DNA of 64,000 nucleotides from Nocardia arthritidis NBRC 100137 (GTDB taxonomy: Bacteria; Actinomycetota; Actinomycetes; Mycobacteriales; Mycobacteriaceae): assembly GCF_001612765.1 (NCBI RefSeq), contig NZ_BDBB01000018.1, positions 62,001-126,000 of the forward strand, given 5' to 3'. This document shows, one piece after another, positions 8,868 to 16,926 of the stretch. The translations under genes were made by a program, and so were the position numbers. How positions within the stretch are numbered: the first letter of the stretch is position 1; every line of letters starts with the position of its first letter. The notes under the pieces were generated by a model. That model did no database searches and was not told the DNA's origin. It saw only the letters and a program-made list of their open reading frames with translations.

Positions 8868-9968
8868 GTGCTGGGTTACCACGTGCCGGACCCGGACGAG
8901 GCGATGCTGGTCAGCGGCGCCAAGAGCCGCGACAACGCGCCGTTCAAGGTGGTCATCGGGCGCGGCGCCTGGGTGGTCCCGCTGTTCCGGAAAGTGCGCT
9001 ACCTGTCGCTGGCGATGTTCGAATCCGAGATCAAGGAGCGCTGCGTCACCAAGCAGGCGATCCAGCTCGACGTCCGCGCGGTGATCGCGTTCAAGGTCGC
9101 CAACGACACCCAGTCCATCGTGAACGCCGCTCAGCGGTTCCTCTCCGAGCAGGAGCGGGAGATGTCGGTGCTGACCGGGCGCATCTTCTCCGGGCACCTG
9201 CGGTCGATCGTGGGCTCGATGACGGTCGAGGAGATCATCCGGGAGCGCCAGAAACTGGCCGACGAAGTGCTCGTCGCGTCGAAAGTCGAGATGAGCAATA
9301 TCGGCCTGTGGGTCGATTCCTTCCAGATCCAGTCCATCGACGACGGCAACCTCGGCTATATCGCCGCGCTCGCCGCGCCGCACAATGCCGCCGTGCAGCG
9401 CGACGCGCAGATCGCGCAATCGCAGGCCGCGCAGGCGGCGGCGCAGGCCGAGCAGGAATCCCAGCGCAGGCAGGCGGAATATCAGCGCGAGACGGCGATC
9501 CTGCGCGCGCAATACCAGCGCGATATCGACAAGGCCAACGCGGAGGCCGCGCAGGCGGGCCCGCTGGCCGAGGCCATGGCGTTGCAGGAGGTCCTCACCG
9601 CCCAAGCCGAGCAGGCGCGCAAAGAGGCCGAACTGCGGGAGCAGCAGTTGCAGACCGAGGTCGTGAAACCCGCTCAGGCCGAAGCGGATCGGGTGCGCAT
9701 CCTGGCCGAGGCGGAGGCCGACCGCACCCGCATCCAGGCCGCCGCTGCCGCGTCGAACAACCGGATCGCGCTGGATCAGTTGTTGATCGAACAACTGCCG
9801 GAAATCGTGAAGCAGGCGTCGAACGGGCTGGCGAACGCGAATCTCACCGTGCTGAACGGACCGGACGGAGTGGGCGAACTGGTGAACGGAATGGTCGGTC
9901 AAGGACTGACCGTTTTCCATTCGTTGCAAAAGGCGCTTTCCACCGACGACGGCGAAAACGCGGGTTAA
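8868..9968 (+). CDS. SPFH/Band 7 (flotillin-like) protein
   Basis: 366 aa from the GTG at 8868, preceded by AAGGGA. The N-terminal SPFH/PHB domain (about residues 5-170) is followed by a long Ala/Gln/Glu-rich coiled coil (about 180-310) with repeated A-E-A-x-R-x-R-I heptads, as in flotillins. No N-terminal transmembrane helix is obvious, so membrane association would be peripheral. Flotillins organise membrane microdomains. The pairing with the NfeD-like gene is the standard arrangement. The divergent caspase-like gene is the unusual neighbour. Confidence 0.85.
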   Translation: MLGYHVPDPDEAMLVSGAKSRDNAPFKVVIGRGAWVVPLFRKVRYLSLAMFESEIKERCVTKQAIQLDVRAVIAFKVANDTQSIVNAAQRFLSEQEREMSVLTGRIFSGHLRSIVGSMTVEEIIRERQKLADEVLVASKVEMSNIGLWVDSFQIQSIDDGNLGYIAALAAPHNAAVQRDAQIAQSQAAQAAAQAEQESQRRQAEYQRETAILRAQYQRDIDKANAEAAQAGPLAEAMALQEVLTAQAEQARKEAELREQQLQTEVVKPAQAEADRVRILAEAEADRTRIQAAAAASNNRIALDQLLIEQLPEIVKQASNGLANANLTVLNGPDGVGELVNGMVGQGLTVFHSLQKALSTDDGENAG

Positions 9969-10006
9969 AGTTGCCCGGTAGCGACGGCGACGAGGAGCGG
10001 GTGTTG

Positions 10007-10402
10007 GTGTCCATCGGGAAATTGGTGTCGTTCGACAGCTCTCGGGGATTCGGATTCATTCGGCCGGAGGACGGTGGACCGGACGTGTTCGTCCACGTCA
10101 ACGACATCGGCTTGGACGAGGACGAGTTGCGGCAGGGGCGGGTGTTCGAATTCGAGGTGACCGAAGGCGACCGCGGGCCCAAGGCGGTCAATCTCAACGT
10201 GGTCGGCGGATCGTCCGCGCCCCCGGCGCGGCACAAGGGAAAGGACCGGCCGGGTTCCGGACCGCTCACCGTCGCCGAGCACAAACGCCTGATCACCGAA
10301 CTGCTCCTGGACGCGAGCCCCGCGCTCACCGCGGGCGAGATCCTCACTATCCGCGACCGGCTCACCGCCTTCGCCGACCAGCAGGGCTGGCTGGAGAACT
10401 GA
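10007..10402 (+). CDS. cold-shock-domain protein with C-terminal extension
   Basis: 131 aa from the GTG at 10007, chosen because GAGGAG (9992-9997) lies 9 nt upstream; the in-frame GTG at 10001 is too close to it. Residues about 1-65 are a CSD with RNP1-like R-G-F-G-F-I and RNP2-like V-F-V-H-V, which bind single-stranded RNA or DNA. Unlike 67-aa CspA-type proteins, it has an extra helical domain (about 85-131). This long form occurs in actinobacteria. It follows the SPFH gene by 38 bp and may share its transcript. Confidence 0.85.
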   Translation: MSIGKLVSFDSSRGFGFIRPEDGGPDVFVHVNDIGLDEDELRQGRVFEFEVTEGDRGPKAVNLNVVGGSSAPPARHKGKDRPGSGPLTVAEHKRLITELLLDASPALTAGEILTIRDRLTAFADQQGWLEN

Positions 10403-10529
10403 GCGGCGAACTCCACGATCGCTGTCGGGGCGGCCGCCTACGATCGAGCCGAGACCACAGCCACAGACCGATGAGTTCGTCGGGCGCGCATCGTCGGTAT
10501 GGGTGAGGATCGAACCCGAGGAGGATCGC

Positions 10530-11615
10530 GTGGATCTACCGGTTCTGCCCCCAGTGCGGCCGATGCTGGCCAAATCCGCACCCGCGGTACCGCGCGAGCC
10601 GGGCCTGAGCTACGAACCCAAATGGGACGGTTTCCGCTGCATCGTGTTCCGCGACGGCGCCGAAGTGGAGCTCGGATCGCGCAATGACCGGCCCCTGACC
10701 AGGTATTTTCCCGAGGTCGCCGAGTTGCTGAAGCAGGCGCTGCCGGACCGCTGCGTGGTGGACGGCGAGATCGTGGTGGTCACCGAGCAGGGTTTGGATT
10801 TCGACACCCTGCAGAACCGACTGCACCCGGCCGCGTCCAGGGTTGCCAAGCTGGCCGCGGAGACGCCTGCCAGCTTCGTGGCCTTCGATCTGCTCGCGCT
10901 CGGCGACCAGGACCTGACCGGCGAGCCGTTCACCGAACGCAGGCGGCTGCTGGAGACGATCCTGGACACCGCGCTCGCGCGCGTCCACCTCACGCCGATC
11001 ACCCACGACCCCGACGTGGCCGAGGACTGGTTCACCCGTTTCGAGGGCGCCGGATTCGACGGCGTGATGGTCAAGTCCGACGACCTCGCCTACCTCCAGG
11101 ACAAGCGGGTGATGCTGAAGGTCAAGCACGAACGCACCGCCGACTGCGTGGTGGCGGGCTTCCGCTGGCACAAGGACGGAGCAGGTGTGGGTTCGCTGCT
11201 GCTCGGGCTCTTCGACGACGAGGGCCACCTGCATCACGTCGGCGTGGCCAGCAGCTTCACCGCGGCGCGGCGCAAAGAACTGATCGAGGAGCTGGCCCCG
11301 TTGCGGGAGAACGCGCTGGAGAATCACCCTTGGCGGCAGTGGGCGGATGCGGCGGCGCAGGCGGCCGCGGACGGCAAGATGCCCGGCGGCGTCAGCCGCT
11401 GGACCGGCGGCAAGGATCTGTCCTGGGAAGCGCTGCGGCCGCAGTTGGTCGCCGAGGTGCGCTACGAGCACGTGCAGTCGGGCCGGCTGCGCCACGGCGG
11501 CAGGCTGGTGCGCTTCCGGAGCGACCGGACCCCGGAATCGTGTACCTACGCGCAACTCGACGAAGTCGCGCCCGCGGAATTGAGCATGTTGTTCGGCGAA
11601 GGCGCGACGCGATGA
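10530..11615 (+). CDS. ligC: ATP-dependent DNA ligase LigC
   Basis: 361 aa from the GTG at 10530, chosen for the GAGGAGGA just upstream; a GTG 27 nt earlier would lie before that site. Motif I E-P-K-W-D-G-F-R holds the adenylated Lys31. Further ligase motifs include V-D-G-E-I-V, G-V-M-V-K and the final M-L-K-V-K-H. The length matches mycobacterial LigC (about 358 aa), with nucleotidyltransferase and OB domains only and no polymerase or nuclease domain. Its stop overlaps the PrimPol start (ATGA), the same arrangement as the LigC-PrimPolC pair of mycobacteria, which acts in excision-type repair gap filling and sealing. Ku is not in this window. Confidence 0.88.
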   Translation: MDLPVLPPVRPMLAKSAPAVPREPGLSYEPKWDGFRCIVFRDGAEVELGSRNDRPLTRYFPEVAELLKQALPDRCVVDGEIVVVTEQGLDFDTLQNRLHPAASRVAKLAAETPASFVAFDLLALGDQDLTGEPFTERRRLLETILDTALARVHLTPITHDPDVAEDWFTRFEGAGFDGVMVKSDDLAYLQDKRVMLKVKHERTADCVVAGFRWHKDGAGVGSLLLGLFDDEGHLHHVGVASSFTAARRKELIEELAPLRENALENHPWRQWADAAAQAAADGKMPGGVSRWTGGKDLSWEALRPQLVAEVRYEHVQSGRLRHGGRLVRFRSDRTPESCTYAQLDEVAPAELSMLFGEGATR

Positions 11616-12613
11616 CCGAGTCCGTCGACATCGAGACCGACGGCCGCATCGTCACGATCAGCAATCCGGGCAAGATCTATTTCACCAAGCGCGGTGAGAC
11701 GAAACTCGATCTGGTGCGCTACTACCAGGCGATCGCCGAACCGTTCCTGAATGTGGTCGGCGGCAGGCCGCTGCTGCTGGAGCGCTACCCGGACGGGGCA
11801 TCGGGCAAATCCTGGTTCCAGAAGCGGGTGCCGAAATCCGCGCCGGAGTGGCTGCGCACGGTGGAGGTGACCACGCCCAACGGCACCACCAGCGATGCCC
11901 TCGTCGCCCACGATCTCGCCCATATTCTGTGGGCGGTGAATCAGGGGTGCCTCGGATTCCATGTCTGGCCCAACCGCGCGGACAATCTGGAGATCTCCGA
12001 CGAATTGCGCATCGATCTCGATCCCTCGCCGGGCATCACCTTCGCCGACCTGCGGCAGGCCGCGATCCGCACCAGGAATTTGCTGGCCGAACTCGGCATC
12101 GAATCCCGGATCAAGACCTCCGGATCACGCGGCTTGCATCTGTACTCCGCGCTGGAGCCGAAGTGGGACGGCTATCTGGTGCGCGCCGCCGCGGTGGCGC
12201 TGGCACGCGAGTTGGAGCGCCGATACCCCGAGGACATCACCGCGCAATGGTGGAAAGAAGAACGCGGCAACCGGGTATTCATCGATTTCAATCAGAACGC
12301 TCCGCACAAAACGGTTTTCGGCGCGTGGTGTGTGCGGCCGAAGGTCGGCGCGCAGGTGTCCACGCCGATCAGCTGGTCCGATCTGGATTCGGTGGTGCCC
12401 GACGACCTGACCATCGCGACCGTGCCCGCGCGGTACGCCGAATCCGGCGACCCGTGGGCCGACCGCTCGCCGCAATCCATCGCCCCGCTGCTGGAGATGT
12501 CCGAACGGGACATGGCGGCCGGCCTCATGGACGCGCCGTGGCCGCCGCAGTACCCGAAGATGCCCAACGAACCGCCCCGGGTGCAGCCGAGCCGGGCGAA
12601 GAAGCCCGAATAG
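11612..12613 (+). CDS. primase-polymerase, LigD PolDom family (PrimPolC-like)
   Basis: 333 aa, ATG overlapping the ligC stop. The archaeo-eukaryotic primase fold is indicated by the metal-binding R-I-D-L-D-P (Asp135, Asp137), S-G-S-R-G-L-H and a P-x-x-V-S-T-P-I near residue 250. These match the polymerase domain of LigD and stand-alone PrimPol proteins. Such enzymes add ribonucleotides or short patches at gaps before the partner ligase seals them. Overlap with ligC makes a two-protein repair unit the natural reading. The C-terminal 40 residues are Pro-rich and probably flexible. Confidence 0.87.
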   Translation: MTESVDIETDGRIVTISNPGKIYFTKRGETKLDLVRYYQAIAEPFLNVVGGRPLLLERYPDGASGKSWFQKRVPKSAPEWLRTVEVTTPNGTTSDALVAHDLAHILWAVNQGCLGFHVWPNRADNLEISDELRIDLDPSPGITFADLRQAAIRTRNLLAELGIESRIKTSGSRGLHLYSALEPKWDGYLVRAAAVALARELERRYPEDITAQWWKEERGNRVFIDFNQNAPHKTVFGAWCVRPKVGAQVSTPISWSDLDSVVPDDLTIATVPARYAESGDPWADRSPQSIAPLLEMSERDMAAGLMDAPWPPQYPKMPNEPPRVQPSRAKKPE

Positions 12614-12622
12614 CGTCGACGG

Positions 12623-13378
12623 CTATTCGGTCCACAGCACCCATGTGCCGCTGCGCCCGCTGACTTCGCACACCAGGGCGCGGCCATCGGCGGTACGCCC
12701 GGTCTTGGCGCCGGAGCCGTCGCACTTCGAGCCCGCCTGCTGCACGGCAGTCGCCACCACGTGCGGGCCCGACCACTGGTTGCCACCGGCGGCGGTGAGA
12801 CAGATCAGCGTGCCGCCGGTGGTGGCGCTGCCGATCTTGCCGAGCTGGGCGTCGGTGCAGGGCGCGCCCTTCGTGACCGGCTCCTGGCTCTCCGACGGCG
12901 TGGTCGTCACCGCGAGGCTGGGTGCGGCGGTCGTGGCGGTCGCCACCGGACGCTCGACGGTGGCGGGAGTCGAGGCGACGGGCGCGGGCCCGAGCGAGGC
13001 CGTGCGGTTGGTCACGTCCGGTAGCCAATTGCTCGTCATCAGGACCAACCCCGCCACCGCGGTGATCTCGGCTACGCCGAGCAGCAGCGCGAACATCGCC
13101 ATGACCCGGCCGCGGGGATGGCTGAAGGCGATGAAGCCGAACACGATGGCCACGGGGAACAACCCGAGCAGTGCCGCCACCAGGGCGATGATCGCGTACG
13201 GATTGACGATCGGCGGAATCTCCACGCGCAGCCGTCCGGTCCGGCGGCGGCTCGGCGGCTCCGGCCAGCGCTCGTCCTCCTCGTCCGACCAGCGGCCGTC
13301 GGGCTCCGGCTCCGCCCAGCGATCCTCCGGCTGCGCCTGCGGCCAGCGATCCGTTTCACGCCGTTCTGCCCGTGTCAT
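12623..13378 (-). CDS. DUF4190-like membrane protein
   Basis: 251 aa from the ATG at 13378, with AGGA about 8 nt upstream. Residues 1-55 are a charged W-P/R-E-rich cytoplasmic segment. Two hydrophobic helices (about 60-85 and 95-120) follow, with a short G-x-x-A-F-S-H-P-R-G loop typical of DUF4190 proteins. The outside part is Thr/Ala/Pro-rich, followed by a small domain with four cysteines that may form disulfides. It converges with the PrimPol gene, with 9 bp between them. Function unknown. Confidence 0.7.
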   Translation of the reverse strand: MTRAERRETDRWPQAQPEDRWAEPEPDGRWSDEEDERWPEPPSRRRTGRLRVEIPPIVNPYAIIALVAALLGLFPVAIVFGFIAFSHPRGRVMAMFALLLGVAEITAVAGLVLMTSNWLPDVTNRTASLGPAPVASTPATVERPVATATTAAPSLAVTTTPSESQEPVTKGAPCTDAQLGKIGSATTGGTLICLTAAGGNQWSGPHVVATAVQQAGSKCDGSGAKTGRTADGRALVCEVSGRSGTWVLWTE

Positions 13379-13755
13379 CAAGGTCCTCTCCACACCAACA
13401 CACCGCGCAGGAACCTCGGACTATCCGGACCCGCCCCGATATACCGACACAGAATAGGACGCCCACCGCGAAAAGTTGATCCGAAGTCTGCGGCAATTTG
13501 TGATCCGCCCGTGATAACCAACTTCGCGCAATGGCCGCCGAACTGTTAGCCGAGAAGCATGCTGCCGACCGGCGGCCTGCGGGGGCACGCCCATTCGAAG
13601 GAGCAGTGGTGTCCGATAAGACGACGTCGAGCGGCCGGGGCACCCCTGACCGTGATGCCAGGGCCGGTGATTTGCTCGATGACAATTCCACCCTGCGGAC
13701 ATCGTATTGCGCGCGTCAGCCGACGGCGCACACTGACGGTGCCCCGTGCCGCCGT
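13379..13755. other. intergenic region without recognisable gene
   Basis: About 377 bp between the DUF4190-like gene and the 3' end of a TetR gene. It must hold the promoter of the DUF4190-like gene. I see no conserved frame, strong hairpin or repeat here. Confidence 0.5.
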
Positions 13756-14418
13756 TCACTGCCTGCGGTCGACCTTGGGCAGCGATTCGGTGACCAGCGT
13801 CAGCAACATGTCGCACAGCAGGTCGTGCACCTGCTCGCGGGTGAGTGTGCCGCGCGTGATCCATTCCCGGCCTGCGACCTTGACCAGCCCGCCGTAAGCA
13901 CGCACCATCGCGCGCAGCTGGGCATCGTGTGCCGAATGGGCGAGGCCGACCATCAACAGCAGGCGCTCGGCCGCCGCGTCGTCGGCCGCGTCCAGGATCT
14001 GCTGCACCTCGGGATCGTCTCCGACCCCCTCGTGGCTGGTCACCTTCACCCAGGTGCTGCCGTGCTCGGCGATGGTGTCCAGCAACCAGCGCACGCTCGC
14101 GTCGACCCGCTCGCGCCACGAGCCGGCGGGCACGGCCATGTTGTCGAGCTTGGGCAGCGTCACCATCCGCCGCACCACCGCCAGGTAGAGATCGCGCTTG
14201 TTGCCGAAATAGTGGTTGATCAGACCGCGGGCCACACCGGCCCGCTGCGCCAGTTCGGCGGTGGAGACGGCCGCGTACGGGCGTTCGCCGAACATGTCGA
14301 TCGCGCAGGCCAGGATCTGCGCGCGGCGCTCGTCGGGCTCGAGCCTGCGGCGGCGCGGTAGCGCCGGATCGGCGCCCCCGTCCGCGGCCGCGCTCGTGGT
14401 GTCAGAGAGACCGGGCAA
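13756..14418 (-). CDS. TetR-family regulator
   Basis: 220 aa from a TTG at 14418; no ATG or GTG occurs in frame before the helix-turn-helix. The start overlaps the end of the acyl-CoA dehydrogenase by 17 bp, so the two are co-transcribed. The DNA-binding domain covers about residues 28-75, with V-S-T-A-E-L-A and recognition-helix end L-I-N-H-Y-F. The C-terminal ligand domain is long enough for an acyl-CoA-type effector. It most likely regulates the acyl-CoA dehydrogenase and related lipid genes, by context. Confidence 0.82.
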   Translation of the reverse strand: MPGLSDTTSAAADGGADPALPRRRRLEPDERRAQILACAIDMFGERPYAAVSTAELAQRAGVARGLINHYFGNKRDLYLAVVRRMVTLPKLDNMAVPAGSWRERVDASVRWLLDTIAEHGSTWVKVTSHEGVGDDPEVQQILDAADDAAAERLLLMVGLAHSAHDAQLRAMVRAYGGLVKVAGREWITRGTLTREQVHDLLCDMLLTLVTESLPKVDRRQ

Positions 14419-15547
14419 TGAGATCCTTCATCACCTCGTTGCTGCCCGCGAGGATGCGCAGGACGCGGGCGCCGGTGTAGAGCTGGGAAATCGGATACTC
14501 CGTCATGTAGCCGTAGCCGCCGAACAGTTGCAGGCAGCGGTCCACCACGATACCGAGCTGATCGGTCAGCCAGTACTTCGACATGGCAGCGCTGGGAATA
14601 TCGAGTTCGCCGCGCAGGTGCTTGGCCAGGCAGTCGTCGAGGAACGTGCGGGAGACCTTGGTGATGGTCGCGCACTCGGCGAGCTCGAACTTCGTGTTCT
14701 GCATCGCGAACAGCGGCTTGCCGAACGCTTCGCGGCCCTTGGTGTAGTCGACGGTGAGCTGCACCGACTTCTCCATCATGGCGACCGCGATGACGGCCGT
14801 GACCAACCGCTCCTGCGCGAGCATCTGCATCATCTGGTAGAAACCCTGGCCCTCGGCCTCGCCGAGCAGGTTGGACGCGGGCACGCGCAGGCCGTCGAAG
14901 AACAGCTCGGCGGTGTCCTGGGCCTTGCCGCCGATCTTGTTCAGGATGCGCCCGCGCTTGAAGCCGGGGGTGTCGTCGCCGACTTCGGCGAAGATCAGCG
15001 AGACTCCGGCCGCACCCTTGGTCGGGTCGGTCTTGGCGGCGATGATGATGCCGTCGCAGAGCCAGCCGTTGGTGATGAAGATCTTCGAGCCGGTGATGAC
15101 GTACTCGTCGCCCTCCCGGACCGCGCGGGTCTTGATGTTCTGTAGGTCGGATCCGGTGCCCGGCTCGGTCATGCCGATGGACAGCACGATCTCACCGCTC
15201 GCGGCCTTGGGCAGTACACGCCGCTTGAGCTCTTCGGAGCCGAACTCGTAGAGGTATGGCGCGATGATCGAGCTGTGCACGGGGATGCCCATCGATCCGT
15301 CGCCCGCGCGCGCCTGCTCCTCGATGATGGCGGCCTCGTGCGCGAAGGTGCCACCCCCACCGCCGTATTCGGCCGGGATGGCGGGGCACAGCAAGCCGAG
15401 TTCACCCGCCCGGTTGTACAGCGCGCGATCGGGGTGCCCTTGGGCGACGAATTTCTCCTCGTGGGGCACGACCTCCTTTTCGAAGAAGGTCCTCGCCAGG
15501 TCTCGTACCGCCTCGACCTCGTCGTCACTCCACGCCGCGCGTGCCAT
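14402..15547 (-). CDS. acyl-CoA dehydrogenase
   Basis: 381 aa, ATG start. Typical motifs: M-T-E-P-G-T-G-S-D for FAD and substrate binding, I-T-N-G-W, and a C-terminal G-G-Y-G-Y-M-T-E-Y-P. The position of the MCAD catalytic Glu is replaced (I-L-A-G-S-N-E), whereas the Q-E-R-L-V segment near residue 235 carries a Glu as in isovaleryl- and long-chain acyl-CoA dehydrogenases, so that class of active site is inferred. It catalyses FAD-dependent alpha,beta-desaturation of an acyl-CoA. Substrate unknown. It overlaps the TetR gene downstream. Confidence 0.88.
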   Translation of the reverse strand: MARAAWSDDEVEAVRDLARTFFEKEVVPHEEKFVAQGHPDRALYNRAGELGLLCPAIPAEYGGGGGTFAHEAAIIEEQARAGDGSMGIPVHSSIIAPYLYEFGSEELKRRVLPKAASGEIVLSIGMTEPGTGSDLQNIKTRAVREGDEYVITGSKIFITNGWLCDGIIIAAKTDPTKGAAGVSLIFAEVGDDTPGFKRGRILNKIGGKAQDTAELFFDGLRVPASNLLGEAEGQGFYQMMQMLAQERLVTAVIAVAMMEKSVQLTVDYTKGREAFGKPLFAMQNTKFELAECATITKVSRTFLDDCLAKHLRGELDIPSAAMSKYWLTDQLGIVVDRCLQLFGGYGYMTEYPISQLYTGARVLRILAGSNEVMKDLIARSL

Positions 15548-15898
15548 CGCTCGATCCTTCGCTCGCTCCGGTCCGGTCTCGTCACCGGTTCCGCCCCAGA
15601 TTCCCGGACTATTGGCGAGTTGTCAACAAGTGTCGCGCGTTGTCGCGGGAGTACTCCGGGGACGAGCCGGCCCTCCGTTGCCCACCAGGGGATCGAGGCC
15701 CGGCCGCGAGTTCGGGCGGTAACCCTCCGGCTCGGGCGGCAAGGTCCCATTCGCCCGTGGGTGAGCTGCGCCATATTCGGGCGTTTTACCTTTCCCTTGA
15801 TGGGTCAATTCTTCGTACTGTCCGTATCGGAATCACTGACATCGGGCACGACGGCGACGTGCCATCGGATCGGTAGCCGGCAGCGAAGGGGTAACGAC
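15548..15898. other. divergent intergenic region (promoters)
   Basis: About 350 bp between the acyl-CoA dehydrogenase and the alpha/beta hydrolase. A perfect TTGACA reads leftwards at 15626-15621, but no good -10 follows at 16-18 bp. No convincing frame is present. Confidence 0.4.
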
Positions 15899-16831
15899 AT
15901 GACCGAACTGCTCGACAGCACCGAAACGCCCCGCCCGGACCGCACCTGGATGGTCGACCGGGACGGTGCCGATCTCGCCGTCTACGAATGGGGTGACCCC
16001 GCCGCCGAGCCCTTGGTGCTGGTGCACGGCCTCACCGACACACACCGCGTGTGGTCCACGGTCGCGGCCCTGCTGGCCGACGGCTTCCGGGTCATCACCT
16101 ATGACGTACGCGGTCACGGTCGTTCGGCCACCCCCGCGGTGCTGTCGGAGTATCGCCTCGGCGTGCTGGCGGAGGATTTCTTCGCGGTGATCGACGCCGC
16201 CAGTCCGCGCGGGCCGGTGCACACCTGCGGCCACGGCTGGGGCGCCGTGCAACTGTGGGAGGCGGTCTGCGACAAGCGGGCCAACTCCCGTATCGCCTCG
16301 TTCACCGCGATCGCCGGACCGAACCTCGATCATCTGGGTCTGTGGCTACGCGCGCTGGCGCCGCGCGCCGGGCGCGAACTCGGCGACCCGGGCTGGTGGC
16401 TGCGCGGTGCGCGCTGGGCGCTGACGCCCGGCCCGATCGCCCGCAGGCTCTACCCGCCGCGGGTGCGCGGGCTGCTCGTGGGTCGGCTCGGCGGTCTCGC
16501 GCCGGTGCCCGCGCGCGTCGCGCACACCTGGCGCACCGATCTCGTCGCCGGTGCGCGGATCGCCCAGGCCAATCTGCTGCACCATTTGGGCAGGCCGCGG
16601 GTGCGGCGGACGGCGGTACCGGTCCAGCTGCTCGTCGACACCACCGACCCGTTCGTGCCCGCCGCTGTCTACGACGCCTCCACGCGCTGGGTCGACAAGC
16701 TGTGGCGCTGCGCCGTTCCGGCCGATCACTGGCTGCCGGTCACCGAGCCACTGCTGGTCGCCGAAGCGATCGCCAACTTCGTCGACGACCTGCGCGCCGA
16801 CCGCGCGGCCATCTCCCCGCGCAGCAGCTGA
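15899..16831 (+). CDS. EphD-like alpha/beta hydrolase lacking the nucleophile
   Basis: 310 aa, ATG with GAAGGGG upstream. The alpha/beta hydrolase core shows the oxyanion H-G-L-T-D and R-G-H-G-R-S motifs, a C-terminal Asp in D-T-T-D-P and a His in P-A-D-H-W. The nucleophile elbow reads G-H-G-W-G. In epoxide hydrolases this is G-H-D-W-G and in esterases G-x-S-x-G, so the nucleophile is a Gly here and ordinary hydrolysis should be impossible. The region around F-T-A-I-A-G-P-N-L-D-H-L resembles, from memory, the hydrolase half of mycobacterial EphD, which is fused to an SDR. Here an SDR-like gene follows separately after about 95 bp. A binding or non-hydrolytic role is inferred. Confidence 0.75.
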   Translation: MTELLDSTETPRPDRTWMVDRDGADLAVYEWGDPAAEPLVLVHGLTDTHRVWSTVAALLADGFRVITYDVRGHGRSATPAVLSEYRLGVLAEDFFAVIDAASPRGPVHTCGHGWGAVQLWEAVCDKRANSRIASFTAIAGPNLDHLGLWLRALAPRAGRELGDPGWWLRGARWALTPGPIARRLYPPRVRGLLVGRLGGLAPVPARVAHTWRTDLVAGARIAQANLLHHLGRPRVRRTAVPVQLLVDTTDPFVPAAVYDASTRWVDKLWRCAVPADHWLPVTEPLLVAEAIANFVDDLRADRAAISPRSS

Positions 16832-16926
16832 CCGACGCGCTCGAGCTTGACATGGGGCGACCGGGCGACCACCCGGCGGATGGGGTTTGCGACAATGGGC
16901 CGGTCGTCTGCCCAGCTCGATGAAGG

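Noticed and set aside
15598..15626. Minus-strand promoter with perfect TTGACA upstream of the acyl-CoA dehydrogenase
   Set aside because: The hexamer at 17-bp spacing (GAATCT) fits a -10 poorly, so I do not list it as a promoter.
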